Below are positions 33,354 to 44,460 of a stretch of DNA of 64,000 bases, in pieces. This DNA comes from Linanthus parryae (Eukaryota > Streptophyta > Magnoliopsida > Ericales > Polemoniaceae): positions 18,263,363 through 18,327,362 of the forward strand of contig JALGPY010000010.1 of assembly GCA_023055425.1 (NCBI GenBank), given 5' to 3'. Positions within the stretch are counted from its first letter, which is position 1. The number at the start of each line of letters is the position of its first letter. Made by a program: the position numbers and the translations under genes. The notes beneath the pieces are model-generated. The model did no database searches and was not told where the DNA came from. It saw nothing but the letters and a program-made list of their open reading frames with translations.

Positions 33354-34825
33354 ATGACTGATCGCCAACACCGCTACGCCACTAGAAGCAACACGTATAC
33401 TCAAATGGAAGGGGAAGCGGCATTGGAACCACAAGTGGTTTAGCTGATCGCTCATATGGGTCAGTTTGTTTAGGCTATGAACCACAACAACCAGAACAAT
33501 CAGAACAACACTGTCATCGTTGAGCGGGAACCAGACTGGGCTAAGAAGATATCTCAGCGGAACCCGAGCAACTTTTATGGGAAAGAGGATCCGGTATTGC
33601 TGGAGAACTGGATCAAGGATTTTGACAAAATCTTCCAAGCAATGGATTGCCTTGAAGCCCGCAAGATCAATAAGGTGGCTTTGTATTTCAAAGAGAAGGC
33701 TGATAACTGGTGGACAGCTAATCGAGCAAGACTCATGGCTCTGGAAGGCTCAACTGGGATGCAATGAAGACTGATATGAGGACAAAATTATATCCAGAGC
33801 ATGTCAAGGAGCTGAAGTAACAAGATTTCATCGCACTGAAGCAGGGCAGCGACTCTGTGACAGATTATTATGACAAGTTTGCAGAGTTGGCCCGATTTAC
33901 TGAAGACACAGTGCCAACGGAAGGGCACAAGGTTACTCGTTTTTTAGGATGTCTGAAGCTTGAGATTCAGAGGACCATGCTCACCAGAGGCTATGATACC
34001 TTGTAAGAAGCCTATGGGATAGCTGCAAACATATGGAGGGTTGACGAGAAATTGACTCAGCACCATGCAAAGAGAAAGTTGGAAGGCCAGGGAACTAGCG
34101 GCCAAGGGGGAAACATCAACCAGGGGTAAGACATGCACTTTAAGACCGACAACCAGTACCAGTCCAACTTCAATAGGTGTGGTCTCAACCATCAAGGATT
34201 CACTTGTGATGGCGCAATTTTGTCTTGTAGGTTCTGTGGCATCAAAGGCCACGTATTCCATGACTGTCCGAAGAGGTTAGGGACTGAGAATCAGCAAGGC
34301 TTCAACGGTAAGAATTATCAGGTGAATGGACATAATTACCAGGGGAATCGGCAGAATCAGAATGGGAATGGATTCCGGCAGAACAACCAGAATGGGGGTG
34401 GTCAAGTTCGCAACAACAACTTCCAGAATGGCAAAGCTGGCCAGCAGGGAAACTACAAAAATGAGAATGGCAACAGGAATGGATGGCAAAACAGGAATGT
34501 GGCTGCAAATGGTAACAACAGGGCTGACAACAATGGGAACGAAAATGGAGGCAATGCAGCTCAGGGGAACAACCAGCGGCCAGGTGGCCATATATTTGTG
34601 TTGAACCGCACAGAAGCAGAAGCAGCAAACAACGTGGTGACCGGTACCTTTCTTGTTCACAATCATCCTGCTTTCACATTATTTGATTCTGGAGCTTTAC
34701 TTTCATTTATATCATCTGCATTTGCTAACAAGTTAGGACTAGTACCTTCGACTAGAACATCTATAGCAATTGCGACACCCAATGGTCAAGTAGTAAATTG
34801 CGACACCGTTTGTGAAGGAGTATAG
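33354..34825 (+). pseudogene. gag: Tekay gag and protease
   Basis: The ATG at 33354 (MTDRQHRYATRSN) opens a frame that continues into the clear gag at 33477 after two TAG stops (33441-33443 and 33471-33473), each one transition from CAG. The core has EREPDWAKKISQRNPSNF, LLENWIKDFDKIFQAMD and KADNWWTANRARL. A frameshift lies near 33750, with further stops near 33820 and 34003. From 34133 the frame carries a CCHC zinc knuckle (CRFCGIKGHVFHDC), an Asn/Gly/Gln-rich linker and the protease site FTLFDSGALLSFISSAFANK (Asp-Ser-Gly). It ends in TAG at 34823-34825, at a position where relatives have Trp. Confidence 0.88.
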
Positions 34826-37800
34826 GTCAACATCCTAGGTTTCACCTTACCATCGAATCTCATTGAGTTTATCCTTGGAGAATTGATGTTATCTTGGGAA
34901 TGGATTGGTTGACGGAGTACAAGGCCAACATCATATGTGCTGATCAGAAGGTGAGACTAAAAGGACCCAAGGGGGAGCGCATATCCTATAGCAGCGTTCC
35001 TAGGGAACCTTCAGTCAAGATAGTCTCGGCCTTAACCATTTTTAATCAGGTTAAGAAAGGCCAGGAGGCTTACTTATGTTACATTCAAGACCTTTTAGCG
35101 CTATAGAACGCGTTAAGGGATATACCTGTAGCACGAGAATTTCCAGACATGTTCCCGGATGAAATCTCGGGTATCCACCGACAAGGGAAGTGGAGTTTAC
35201 AATTGAAGTAGTGCTAGGAACGGCACCAGTTTCGAAGGCACCGTACCGCATGGCGCCTGCGAAGCTAAAAGAGTTGAAGGACCAGTTTAAGGAGCTTCTA
35301 GAGAAGGGATACATTAGACCAAGTGTATCGCCTTGGGGAGCACCAATGTTGTTCGTGAAGAAGAAAGATGGGAGTCTCAAGCTATGTATAGAATACAGGG
35401 AGTTGAATAGCGTGACGATCAAGAACAAGTATTCGTTTCCAAGGATAGACGACCTGTTTGATCATTTGCGAGGAGCAAGTGTCTTTTCGAAGATTGATCT
35501 AAGAACAGGTTACCACCAGCTTAGAGTGGCAGAGAGGGACATTCCGAAGACAGCCTTCACAAAAAGTATGGACACTAAGAGTTCACAGTGATGTCTTTTG
35601 GTTTAACCAATGCACCTGCAGTATTCATGGACGTTATGAACCGGGCGTTCAGACCGTTCATAGGCCGCTTTGTGGTAGTGTTCATTGATGACATCTTGGT
35701 GTATCCGAAGAGCAAGGAAGAGCATGAGGAGCACCTTAGACAAGTTTTGGGAACCCTAAGAGAGGATAAGTTCTTTCCAAATTTTCTAAGTGTGAGTTCT
35801 GGCTGGACAGAGTTCCAATCTTGGGACATATCATATCGAGTGAAGGAGTATCAGTTGATCCAGCTAAGACGACAACAGTAAAGGATTGTGCTAGACCAAA
35901 GAATGCGTCAGAAATCAGGATTTTTCTGGGATTGGCAGGCTACTAACGAAGGTTTGTGAAGGACTTTTCCAAGATCGCGAGGCCTTTGACAAATTTGACT
36001 ATGAAGACTGTGAAGTATGTTTGGAATGAAAGCTGCGAAGAAGCATTTCAGATTTTAAAGGAGAAGCTGACAACAACACCCGTGTTGACTCTACCTAATG
36101 AGTCAGGGGAGTTTGAGGTGTACAGTCATGCATCAAATAAGGGATTGGGATGCGTGCTTATGCAAGAAAATAAGGTTATTGCTTACGCATCAAGGCAGTT
36201 GAAACCGCATGAGGAGAACTATGCCACACATGACTTAGAGTTGGCAGCAGTTGTGTTTGCACTCAAGATTTGGAGGAATCATTTGTATGGAGCGACTTGT
36301 AGTATGTTCACTGACCAAAACAGTTTGAAGTACTTCTTCACCCAGAGGGAGCTGAACCACAGGCAAAGGAGACGGCTAGAGTTGATTAAGGACTATGACT
36401 TGGAGATTCAGTATCACAAAGGGAACACAAACGTAGTTGCAAATGCTTTGAGAAGGAAATCAAGTCACACACTGACTTCCACGTGGGTATTACCGCAAAT
36501 GTTGTGCAAAGATTTCGAGAAGATGCAAATTGAAGTGATGGAGCAAGGAACTGTGAGCGACATACTTGGTAGTATGAATATTGTGCCTAAAATCTTGGAA
36601 GAGATAAAGAAAGGCAACAAGGAGACGTAAAGTTGGAAAGGGTCAGAAAGAAGATCGAGGATGGTTCAGCAAAAGAATTTCAGATTCACGGAGACGGAAG
36701 TATCCGGTATAAGGGAAGGTTGTGTGTACCTTAGAAGTGTGCAGATATTAAGGAGAAATTGATGCAAGAGGTGCATTGCACACCCTATTCAGTTCATCCG
36801 GAGGGGAAAAGTTATACAAGGATATGAAGAAACAGTTTTGGTGGCCCAAGATTAAGAATGAAGTAACAGAGTTCGTAGCGCGACGCCTCACGTGCCAGAA
36901 AGTAAAGTTTGAGCACAAGATAATGGGCCGACTAGTGCAACCAATGGAAGTTCCAAAGTGGAAATGGGCTGCGATCTCAATGGATTTTGTAACAGGTCTA
37001 CCAATATCAAGGAATGGGCTGAATTCAATTTGGGTAATAGTAGACAGATTAACCAAGACAGCGAGATTCATTCCAATGAACGACACCTGGAATATGGAAC
37101 AAAGGGCAAACACATGTGTTAAGAACATAGTGCGGTATCATGGAGTACCTGAATAGATTGTTTCGGACAGAGATCCAAACTTTCTGTCTCATTTTTGGCA
37201 AGCACTTAAAGAAGCGCTGGGGACAAAGTTATGTTTCAGTACAACCTTTCACCCAGCGAAAGATGGTCAAACAAAGAGAATAATCCAGACTTTAGAGGAT
37301 ATGTTGCGGGCTTGTGTCATGGGTTTTTAGGGTTCATTGGTTGATAGACTACCGCTGATAGAGTTTTCCTACAACAACAGCTATCATGCTTGCATTGGGA
37401 TGGCAACTTATGAAGCTCTGTACGGAAGAAAGTGTAGGAGCGACATCAGTGAGACAGTTGTACTTGGACCACAGATCATCGAGGATATGACTGACCAGGT
37501 TCGACTTATTCAGCAGGAGATGAAAGCAGCGCAAGATAGGCATAAATCATACGCTGATCAGAAAATAAGGCCACTCGTGTTCCAAGTAGGTGATAAAGTG
37601 TTTTGAAAGTTTCACTGACTAAAGGGGTAAAGAGGTTCAATAAGAAAGGGAAGTTAAGCCCGAAGTTCATTTGACCTTATGTTATCGTGGGAAGGATCGG
37701 GGAACTGACATATAGATTGGATCTACCATCGAATCTTGGACGTGTTCACAGCGTACTCCATGTATCGCTGTTAAAGAAGTACATCGCCGATCAATCTCAT

Positions 37801-38058
37801 GTCCTAGATCCGCAACCCATTGAATTGGATCCTACGCTAACTTACAAGGAACAGACAGTCAAGATCTTGGACCGCAAAACTAGGGAAACTCGGAAAAAGA
37901 GCATCAAATTGGTCAAAGTTTTGTGAACGAATCACCTCACACAGGAAGCTACTTGGGAAACCGAGGATGTAATGATGGATAAGTACCCGCACCTCTTCGT
38001 CGATGAGGTATTAACCGAGTTCCGGGGACGTCACTCCTCTAAGGGGGAGAGGATGTAA
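34826..38058 (+). pseudogene. pol: Tekay pol: RT, RNase H, integrase and chromodomain
   Basis: RT begins near 35190 with [36 protein letters not shown] and [13 protein letters not shown]. Its catalytic FIDDILVY is near 35683, after a frame break at 35591. RNase H is at 35956-36630 ([33 protein letters not shown]). Integrase is at 36776-37606, with the zinc finger end CQKVKFEH, SMDFVTGLPISRNGLNS, a TAG at 37153 before VSDRDPNF, and YGRKCRSDISE. The tail at 37687-38058 has LPSNLGRVHSVLHVSLLKKY, then a chromodomain with ILDRKTRETRKKSIKLVKVL, a TGA at 37924 where Trp is expected, and ATWETEDVMMDKYPHLF. Chromodomains in this class bind histone marks and may direct insertion to heterochromatin. At least five stops and several frameshifts are present. 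Confidence 0.9.
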
Positions 38059-38270
38059 AACCCCATTCATTCCTGCTATTATCTACCCTTGTTTCTCATA
38101 AAAAATAATTATGTGATCATTATATTGTCTCATTGCATTTGTCATTTGCATTATCATGTTTTTGTGACTTGCTACTTGTTGCTACATTAGTATACTTGCT
38201 TTTAGAGACGCGTAAACCCTAGTAATGATTTCAAGCTTCGAGGACGAAGCTTAGTCCAAGGAGGGACGGA
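38059..38270 (+). other. Tekay 3' untranslated region and polypurine tract
   Basis: Noncoding tail after the chromodomain. The last bases before the 3' LTR, ccaaggagggacgga (38256-38270), form the polypurine tract. Confidence 0.75.
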
Positions 38271-39623
38271 TGTAATACCCGTGATATTTAGCTAGAGCCG
38301 ATAAGTAATTTAACGCGCGTAGTAATTTTTAATTGTTGCGATTAAATTGAAATTACTCAGTTTAAAAAGTTATATTTTATCAATATTTATGTTTTACATT
38401 TTTAAAAATGTTAACCTGTCATAAAGTATAAATTTTAGTATTCGTCGCGTATTATTAATTTTAGTCGCGTTCCAAATGTTCGTCGCGTAGTTAGACGCGC
38501 GCGCCCAAAACACTGCACAACCTTGTGACCCCTCCACACCATAATACTACTCCTATCTCCTTCGGCTGAAAATTAGCCACGAAACACCTGCAAATTCAAA
38601 TTTCCCTCCTCTGTATTTTCACCTCCCCCCTTCCAATCACCATTCACAAACATCACTCAGTCACTTCCATCTCTGTCTCCTCTGTAAAATTTCTTCTCCT
38701 ATTCTCTTTCATTACTTCTACCTTGTTTTTATTTCCTCCTATAACAACCAACAAAAACAAGCAACTTCTACCTCTCTATCACTATGTCTATTCACTAGTA
38801 AACAAAGCTCCACCAGACCATAACTACCATCACCACAATCACCTCCACCAAACACTACCATCGACAACCACCACCAACAACAACGATAACCACTGCCTCA
38901 CCAACACCACCACCTCCATCTCTCTGTCTCACCCTCTCTTATCCTCTATTTTTCCGAGAAGAAAACCCAGCAGAAAAACACCCACCATCACCAACAACAC
39001 ATCACCGCAGACCACCAACATCTCCGCCACTACCCACTGCACGAGCCACCTCCTCTCTCCCTCGCGCTCTATCATCCCTCTTTGTTGCGCCGGAATTTCT
39101 CCAGGAGCAGACGAACAACAGCAGCAAGACGCGGCAGTAGCAGCGACGGTAAAGCTCAGCCCTGCTCCCGACGCCGCCACCGTCGAGCTTCTCCTCCACC
39201 TCTGTTTGACCACCTCTGTGACACTCTCTCCCTATCTCTGTTGTTCCTAGACGAGCCCAGCCATCGGAGTGACTGAGCTCAGCCCCGTGACCACCATTGC
39301 CGCCGATTTTTGTTTCGTTGTCGTCAAACTTTCCGGTAAACCTAAAACTTTCCGGTAAACCTCCGTTTGGGTTGTTCTTGTTCCTTCCTATGTATGTACG
39401 TCAGTTTTTATGTATGTGGGTGGGTGTATGTTTGATTTGCCGTGAACAAATTTTTGAGAAGATGGCATTTTTGAAAATTATTTATTTGCAGAGGGGTTTT
39501 TATGATCATTCCAGAACTTTTAGGGCATGATGTGTTGCAATTAAAACTAATTATTATTAGTAGTTGTAGTTAGGGGAAACTTTGGGGAGTGTCCTGTACT
39601 TTATTAAACAGTTAGTAGGTAGT

Positions 39624-39647
39624 GGGGGGGGGGGGGGGGGGGGGGGG
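39624..39647 (+). repeat. G24 homopolymer in the Tekay 3' LTR
   Basis: A run of 24 G. The same position in the 5' LTR (near 30477) has 6 G. It may form a G-quadruplex, or may be a sequencing or assembly artefact. Confidence 0.8.
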
Positions 39648-40166
39648 CTGATTACATGTTCCAAGACCTTTAGGGGAGCTAATGGTTATTATTATAAACT
39701 GTTTTTATTTAATATTGTTAGTTTTCAGTTAGTTGTTAATATTTTATGAAAACTTTAATAATTTTATTTTAAAAATTAATAGATAAACATAAAACCACTT
39801 GTAATGCAATATCTCGAAAAATGAGCATATGTAACATTTTGAATATTTTCACTTTGTTTTTGTGAAAAATAAGTTCATAATAAAAAGATTTCTTATATCT
39901 GTATAATTACATAATGGATAAATAGTAATACTTTAATTGTCAAATTAATGTTAATCTTGCTTATCCAAATAAGTTGCAAGTTCGTCAAATAATTATAAAT
40001 ATATATGTTATCCTTTTTACGAACAATTAAGTCCGTTTAACTAACTATTGTTATTTTGAATCGCAAAATAAATTAGTTCGAAAATAGATACTAATTGGGA
40101 AATATTACAAAATCATTTCCGTAACTAGATATAACTCTTTTATAATCACGAGAATTGTTATCTTTC

Positions 40167-40218
40167 ATTGTTTAACTATAATATTTTTTTTTTTGAAATT
40201 ATTGTTTAACTATAATAT
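40167..40218 (-). repeat. 18-bp direct repeat flanking a poly-T stretch
   Basis: attgtttaactataatat occurs at 40167-40184 and 40201-40218, separated by ten T and GAAATT. The 5' LTR has a single copy and no T run. This looks like a tiny insertion with a long target duplication and a poly-A tail read in reverse, as left by LINE-type machinery. Confidence 0.5.
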
Positions 40219-41907
40219 GACTTTTCTTATAATTTACTATAACGATAATTATATTATAATATAGTTTCATAGTCTTAAAATTATTATGTAATTTCCTAGT
40301 GTCGTTTTAGAGATTTTTAATTCACTAGCAATTGAGACTTCAATTATCTAAAAATAAATCGGGTGTTATAATTACTCTTGGATGTCATTTGCATCTCACG
40401 TAGGACATATGCATTCTCTATTTGCGACACATACCTTGTTGTGTTTACGAATTTATGTGTATGATTGTAGAGCCTGATTTCGACGATGGAGTAGAGATGG
40501 ACGTTGTTCACGAGTAGCAATTTAGCTGGCACTTTTCGCTCTCTCGGTAAGTATTTATGCTTAGCGTTGCGTGCTTTTCTTCTTTCGTGTTAAAACGTGA
40601 TTTATGTTATGTCTCAAAATATACACGTGAGTATACATGCTTAGTTTTGCGTGCCAAGTGATTTCATGAGATCTACTAGTTTATTCGAAAATAACTGTCC
40701 TACTTTATTATCTATTCGTCAAACATGCCATACTTGCTTTTAAATCATCCATTTACTATCCGTCTTCGAAATCGGAAAACTCTTTATTCAAATGTCAATA
40801 AATCGAAATCCATTAACAACGTAAAGTGAAAGAATCTCATGTTTTCGAACCAGAGGACTGTTACTATGTTGGCTCCGGCCGGGAACGCCAATTTAGCTAG
40901 TTCCCCCTGACTACTTGTTGTAGTCTTGGACTTGATACGTTACTATGTTGGCTCCGGCCGGGAACACCGATTTTGCTAGTTCCCCTTGATTACTTGCAGT
41001 CTCGGACTTATGGTTGGCTCCGGCCGAAACACCGATTCGCTAGTTTCCCTTGACTACCTATTGGAGTCCTTGACCTGTTACTACTTTGGGACTCCGAGTG
41101 CCCCGACTCCTTTCGCCATAAGCTGGGGTCTAGCATCTAGTACTACTCTTCTGACTTACAATCTTAAGGTGATGTCGACACGTCAGGTCTAGTTGGCTAT
41201 TGGAATGATGACTAGCAGGACGGGGGATCTGATCCACAACACTTGGTAGAAAGGTTGGTTTTTCAACACCCCCTATACAGCAGAATCATCTGTTACTATT
41301 TATCCTGGTCTCCCTTGGTTACTGCGAATTATTCTCTAAATGTGGAAACAATTATTCATAAGCCGTGTTCTGAATAGACACACCACTTGAGATAAGATAT
41401 TTGTAATGGCAACCATGAACATTTGAGAATCTTATTTATACTGCAAACTCGGATCTTTATACTTATACTCTGTCACTGTTTAAAGTGTTTCAAATACAAA
41501 TCCCGTAACCTTTCTTAGCCACTCAGTTTTACATGCTAAGTTGTTTATTCACTCAGCTTTTACTGATACTCGAAAAACTATAGTCTTCGTTCCTTTGATT
41601 TTCCCCTGCAGGTTTATGACTAGTTTGCTTGGGGTAATGCGCTGGATTCACGAGCTCGTTCTCACATGTAAACTGTAATTCTTAGTAATTAACCGGAGGT
41701 ACCTCTTTTGTTGTAAAATATCTTTTGTTAGACTTGTTGTCCAGCTTGGACTCTGTCGCGAGCACTATTAACTTTTGTAATATTAATCAGTAGTTGGGAT
41801 GTTTTCTTTTCACTACTTGTTACTACAAATCCTTTTACAAAAGGGTAATTCCCTGTACGGAGACACTTCCCCAATCTCTGGCTCCTCTGGAAATCGGGGG
41901 TGTTACA

Positions 41908-42064
41908 ATTAGTGTTTGTATTGGTGTTGGGAGTCTCCTCCCTCGGGTTTCCTCTCTCAAAGGATATTTGTCACCGTCACGAAGATTTCCCTCAAGAGAC
42001 ATGGCTGTTTGGTTGATTGGTTGAAGTTTCCAAGCTGAATGAATTCACGTCGGGTTCACCAAAT
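41908..42064 (-). other. Tat 5' leader and primer binding site
   Basis: Follows the Tekay target duplication and belongs to the Tat leader (minus strand). Next to the LTR the minus strand reads ATTTGGTGAACCCGACGTGA (42063-42044), which has the form of a primer site (TGG start next to LTR end). I could not name the tRNA. Confidence 0.7.
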
Positions 42065-42689
42065 TGTGTACGAGGAAAGTCTCAAGAGAGATCCAAGTGT
42101 ACACCTCAAGTAAGGTATCTGGGAGTATGAACACAGAGAAGTGTAGGGTGTGAGTAGGGAGAGAGTAAGCAAAGGCAAATGTGTGTGAGAGAGAGAGACA
42201 ACTTAATGATGGTAAGAGAGCTTAGAAGCAGAACTTCAGAATCCTTTCCATGGAGGGCTAACCTTCCTATATACAGTGGGGAAGTGACCGTTGTAAAGGG
42301 GGTTAATGAACCATAAATTGCAGCTTAATGATAGCCCCTATAACAGCACGTCCGACCGTATATATAGGGAACGTTACGCACCTGTCCGCAGATACCGGAG
42401 ACCGTTATGAGATCGACCGGGTTTATGGGACGTGGTCATTAAGTCTCTCAAAGTCAGTTACAAAGGGTCGCGCGCGATCTTGTTTGTTGTTCGCACTCGA
42501 CATACCTTACTCTAGCCTCCAAACCACTAAGTCCCTACAGGTTCCGTGCGGTTAGTATGCGAGGTCTCTGTCTTGCAGCCCCTTAGTGGAGAAGCATGGG
42601 TAATGATTGGATGTGTACGGAGCAAATCTAGGTGTGCTTGATGGCCGCCACGTTGCTCTGATCCGTCTGTCTGGAAAGCACCATCTACA
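42065..42689 (-). repeat. 5' LTR of the Tat element (copy C)
   Basis: 625 bp from TGTGTACGAGG to ATCTACA in window orientation. Its inner side meets the primer-site block and its outer side meets the Athila protease gene. It matches copy B along its length with frequent substitutions. Confidence 0.88.
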
Positions 42690-43010
42690 CCGAGCCACTG
42701 GGAAGACCATTATTGATGTAGCTCACGTAGAGTTGACGATGAGTATCAATGATGAGAAAGTTGCCTTCATGGTTTTTGAAGCTAAGAAATTTTCCAAAAA
42801 TGCGGTGAGTGAGGACTGTTTTGGTGTCGAGGCATACACCTCAGATGAGGAGGAAGACATTTTATTGGAGTGGCTATATGAAGAACTTTCTCTACTTAAC
42901 TCTAGCGAAAAGAGCAGGCCATGGAGACTCATTGGCACCAGCCCCTACCCCTCTTTAATGAGAGAAGCAGGAAGAATGCTATCCCTTCTTATGATATTGC
43001 TCCTATGTTG
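42690..43010 (+). pseudogene. Athila protease, C-terminal part
   Basis: Resumes the protease frame cut at 7407. After the flank CCGAG come GKTIIDVAHVELTMSINDEK and AFMVFEAKKFS, the usual end of the Athila protease domain. An acidic linker (TSDEEEDILLEWL) then leads to RT. The apparent ATG upstream at 42607 lies in the Tat LTR and is not a real start. Confidence 0.85.
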
Positions 43011-44460
43011 GAGTTAAAACCTTTACCTGCACATTTGAAATATTTATATCTTGGATCTTATGATACTTTGCCTCTGAAGTGTCTTCTTTTTTAGACAGGG
43101 AACATGAGGAGAAATTGTTGAAAGTGCTCAAGGAAAGAAAAGCAGCTTTGGGATGGACCATAAAAGATATCAAGGGGAGCAGCCCCACAGTTTGCCAGCA
43201 CAAGATCCTGCTCATGGAAGACAAGAAGCCAGTAGTCCAGTTTCAGCACCGCCTCAACCCTCATATGAAAGATGTGGTGAAGAAAGAGCTGCTTAAATGG
43301 TTGGAGGAGGGAATCATCTACCCGATCCGATAGCACATGGACTAGCCGTATGCAGTGTGTCCCTAAGAAGGGAGGTATTACTTTGGTGGAAGGGGAGAAA
43401 GGTGATCAGATTGACACTTGTACTGTTACTGGGTGGAGAGTTTGCATGAATTACCGCAAACTCAATGATGCCACATTAAAGGATCATTTCCCATCCCATT
43501 TGTTGATCAAATGCTTGATAGGCTGGCGCATCATTCTCATTATTTATTTTTGGATGTGTACTCCGGGTACAACCAGATAGCGATTGAGCAAGCGGACCAG
43601 GAGAAGATGACATTCACATGTCCCTATGTGACTTTTGATTTTCGACGCATGCATTTTGGGTTATGCAATGCGTTTTCCACTTTTCGGAGGTGTATGATGT
43701 CTATCTTCTCTGATATCATGGAGCATAAGTTTGAAGTGTTCACGGATGACTTCTCATTGTATGGTAATGGATTTGAATACTTCTTGCAGCAACTTGCCCG
43801 TGTGTTGGATCGATGCATTGAAACAAACCTAGTGCTCAAATGGGAGAAGTGCCACTTCATGGTTATAGAGGGCATTGTTTTGGGGCACAAGATCTCTAGT
43901 GCAGGTTTAGAGGTGGATAGAGCCAAGATCGAGGTGATTGGGAAGCTTCCCTACCATACTTCTGTCAAAGGGGTAAGGAGTTTCTTGGGACTTGCAGGGT
44001 TCTATCGGCGTTTCATTAAATACTTCTCGAAGATCATGAAGCTTTTGTCTCGGTTTCTTTAGAAACATACAGTTTTCGATTTCAATGAGATTGCAAGCTG
44101 GATTTTGATTTGTTCATGGAAAAGTTGATTAGCGCACCCATCATCACCACACCGGACTAGACCCTACCGTTTTAGCTCATGTGTGATGCTCGTGACTACG
44201 CGGCGGTAGAAGTTCTGGGACAGCGGAAAGATAAGGTAAATCATGTAATTTATTATGCTAGTCGGACTCTTAACAATGCATAGGTCAATTATGCTACCAC
44301 GGAGAAAGATATGTTGGCAATTATCTTTGCGTTGGACAAGTTTCGTCCATATCTTGTGAGTTCTCAGGTTACGATTTTCACAGACCATGCAGCCCTCCAG
44401 TACCTTCTAACCAAGAAGGACGCCAAGCCAAGATTGATTCGGTGAGTTCTTTTGATGTAA
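43011..44460 (+). pseudogene. pol: Athila reverse transcriptase and RNase H
   Basis: RT segments: 43079-43333 (EEKLLKVLKERKAALGWTIK, RLNPHMKDVVKKELLKWLEE), 43350-43510 (CVPKKGG, WRVCMNYRKLNDATLKDHFP) and 43511-44062 (LFLDVYSGYNQIAIEQADQE, catalytic FTDDFSLYG near 43740, VLGHKISSAGLEVDRAKI, FLGLAGFYRRFIK). RNase H follows at about 44090-44450 with MCDARDYAAVEVLGQ, YYASRTLNNA, TTEKDMLAIIFALDKFRPYL and FTDHAALQYLL. Stops at about 44060, 44158, 44281, 44446 and 44458 each sit one transition from Gln or Trp codons expected in relatives. A frameshift lies near 43330. Confidence 0.9.

Larger units (their letters stand above)
28986..41907 (+). mobile_element. Tekay/Del-type chromovirus (Ty3/gypsy) nested in the Tat leader
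   Basis: 12.9-kb element with LTRs 28986-32720 and 38271-41907, both TGTAATACCC...TGTTACA. The 5-bp target duplication ATTAG is perfect (28981-28985 and 41908-41912). It has an initiator-Met-tRNA primer site, gag-pol in gypsy order, and a C-terminal chromodomain after integrase. LTRs of about 3.7 kb and the chromodomain motif point to Tekay/Del. The LTRs differ visibly more than the copia LTRs, so this insertion is older than copia. It sits between the Tat primer site and Tat gag. Confidence 0.95.
38271..41907 (+). repeat. 3' LTR of the Tekay element
   Basis: 3637 bp, colinear with 28986-32720. Private changes include a run of 24 G at 39624-39647 where the 5' LTR has 6, and a 34-bp insertion-like duplication at 40167-40218. 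It is followed by the target duplication ATTAG at 41908-41912. Confidence 0.93.
7408..42689 (-). mobile_element. Tat-lineage Ty3/gypsy element inserted in the Athila protease (with tandem LTRs and nested elements)
   Basis: Minus-strand gag (27563-28985), protease (18400-19339), RT, RNase H, a second RNase H (16536-18337) and integrase (14729-16039) lie between LTRs at 42065-42689 (5') and 8694-9318 (3'), each 625 bp. A third, truncated LTR at 7408-7947 marks a former tandem arrangement. Subtracting the nested copia and Tekay elements with their duplications leaves about 12.8 kb between the outer ends of the two full LTRs, consistent with a Tat element. The extra RNase H and the antisense ORF downstream of pol are known features of this lineage. 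The outer flanks TCTAG and CCGAG are probably the target duplication with two changes. Confidence 0.85.

Noticed and set aside
33102..33355. Ile-rich frames on both strands
   Set aside because: Produced by an (ATT)n microsatellite in the Tekay leader; no coding signal.
38723..39276. Ser/Thr/Pro-rich frames and their minus-strand counterparts (also near 29900-30360)
   Set aside because: They lie in the U3-R part of both Tekay LTRs, in low-complexity CCA/CAA sequence, and are not kept open in both LTRs.
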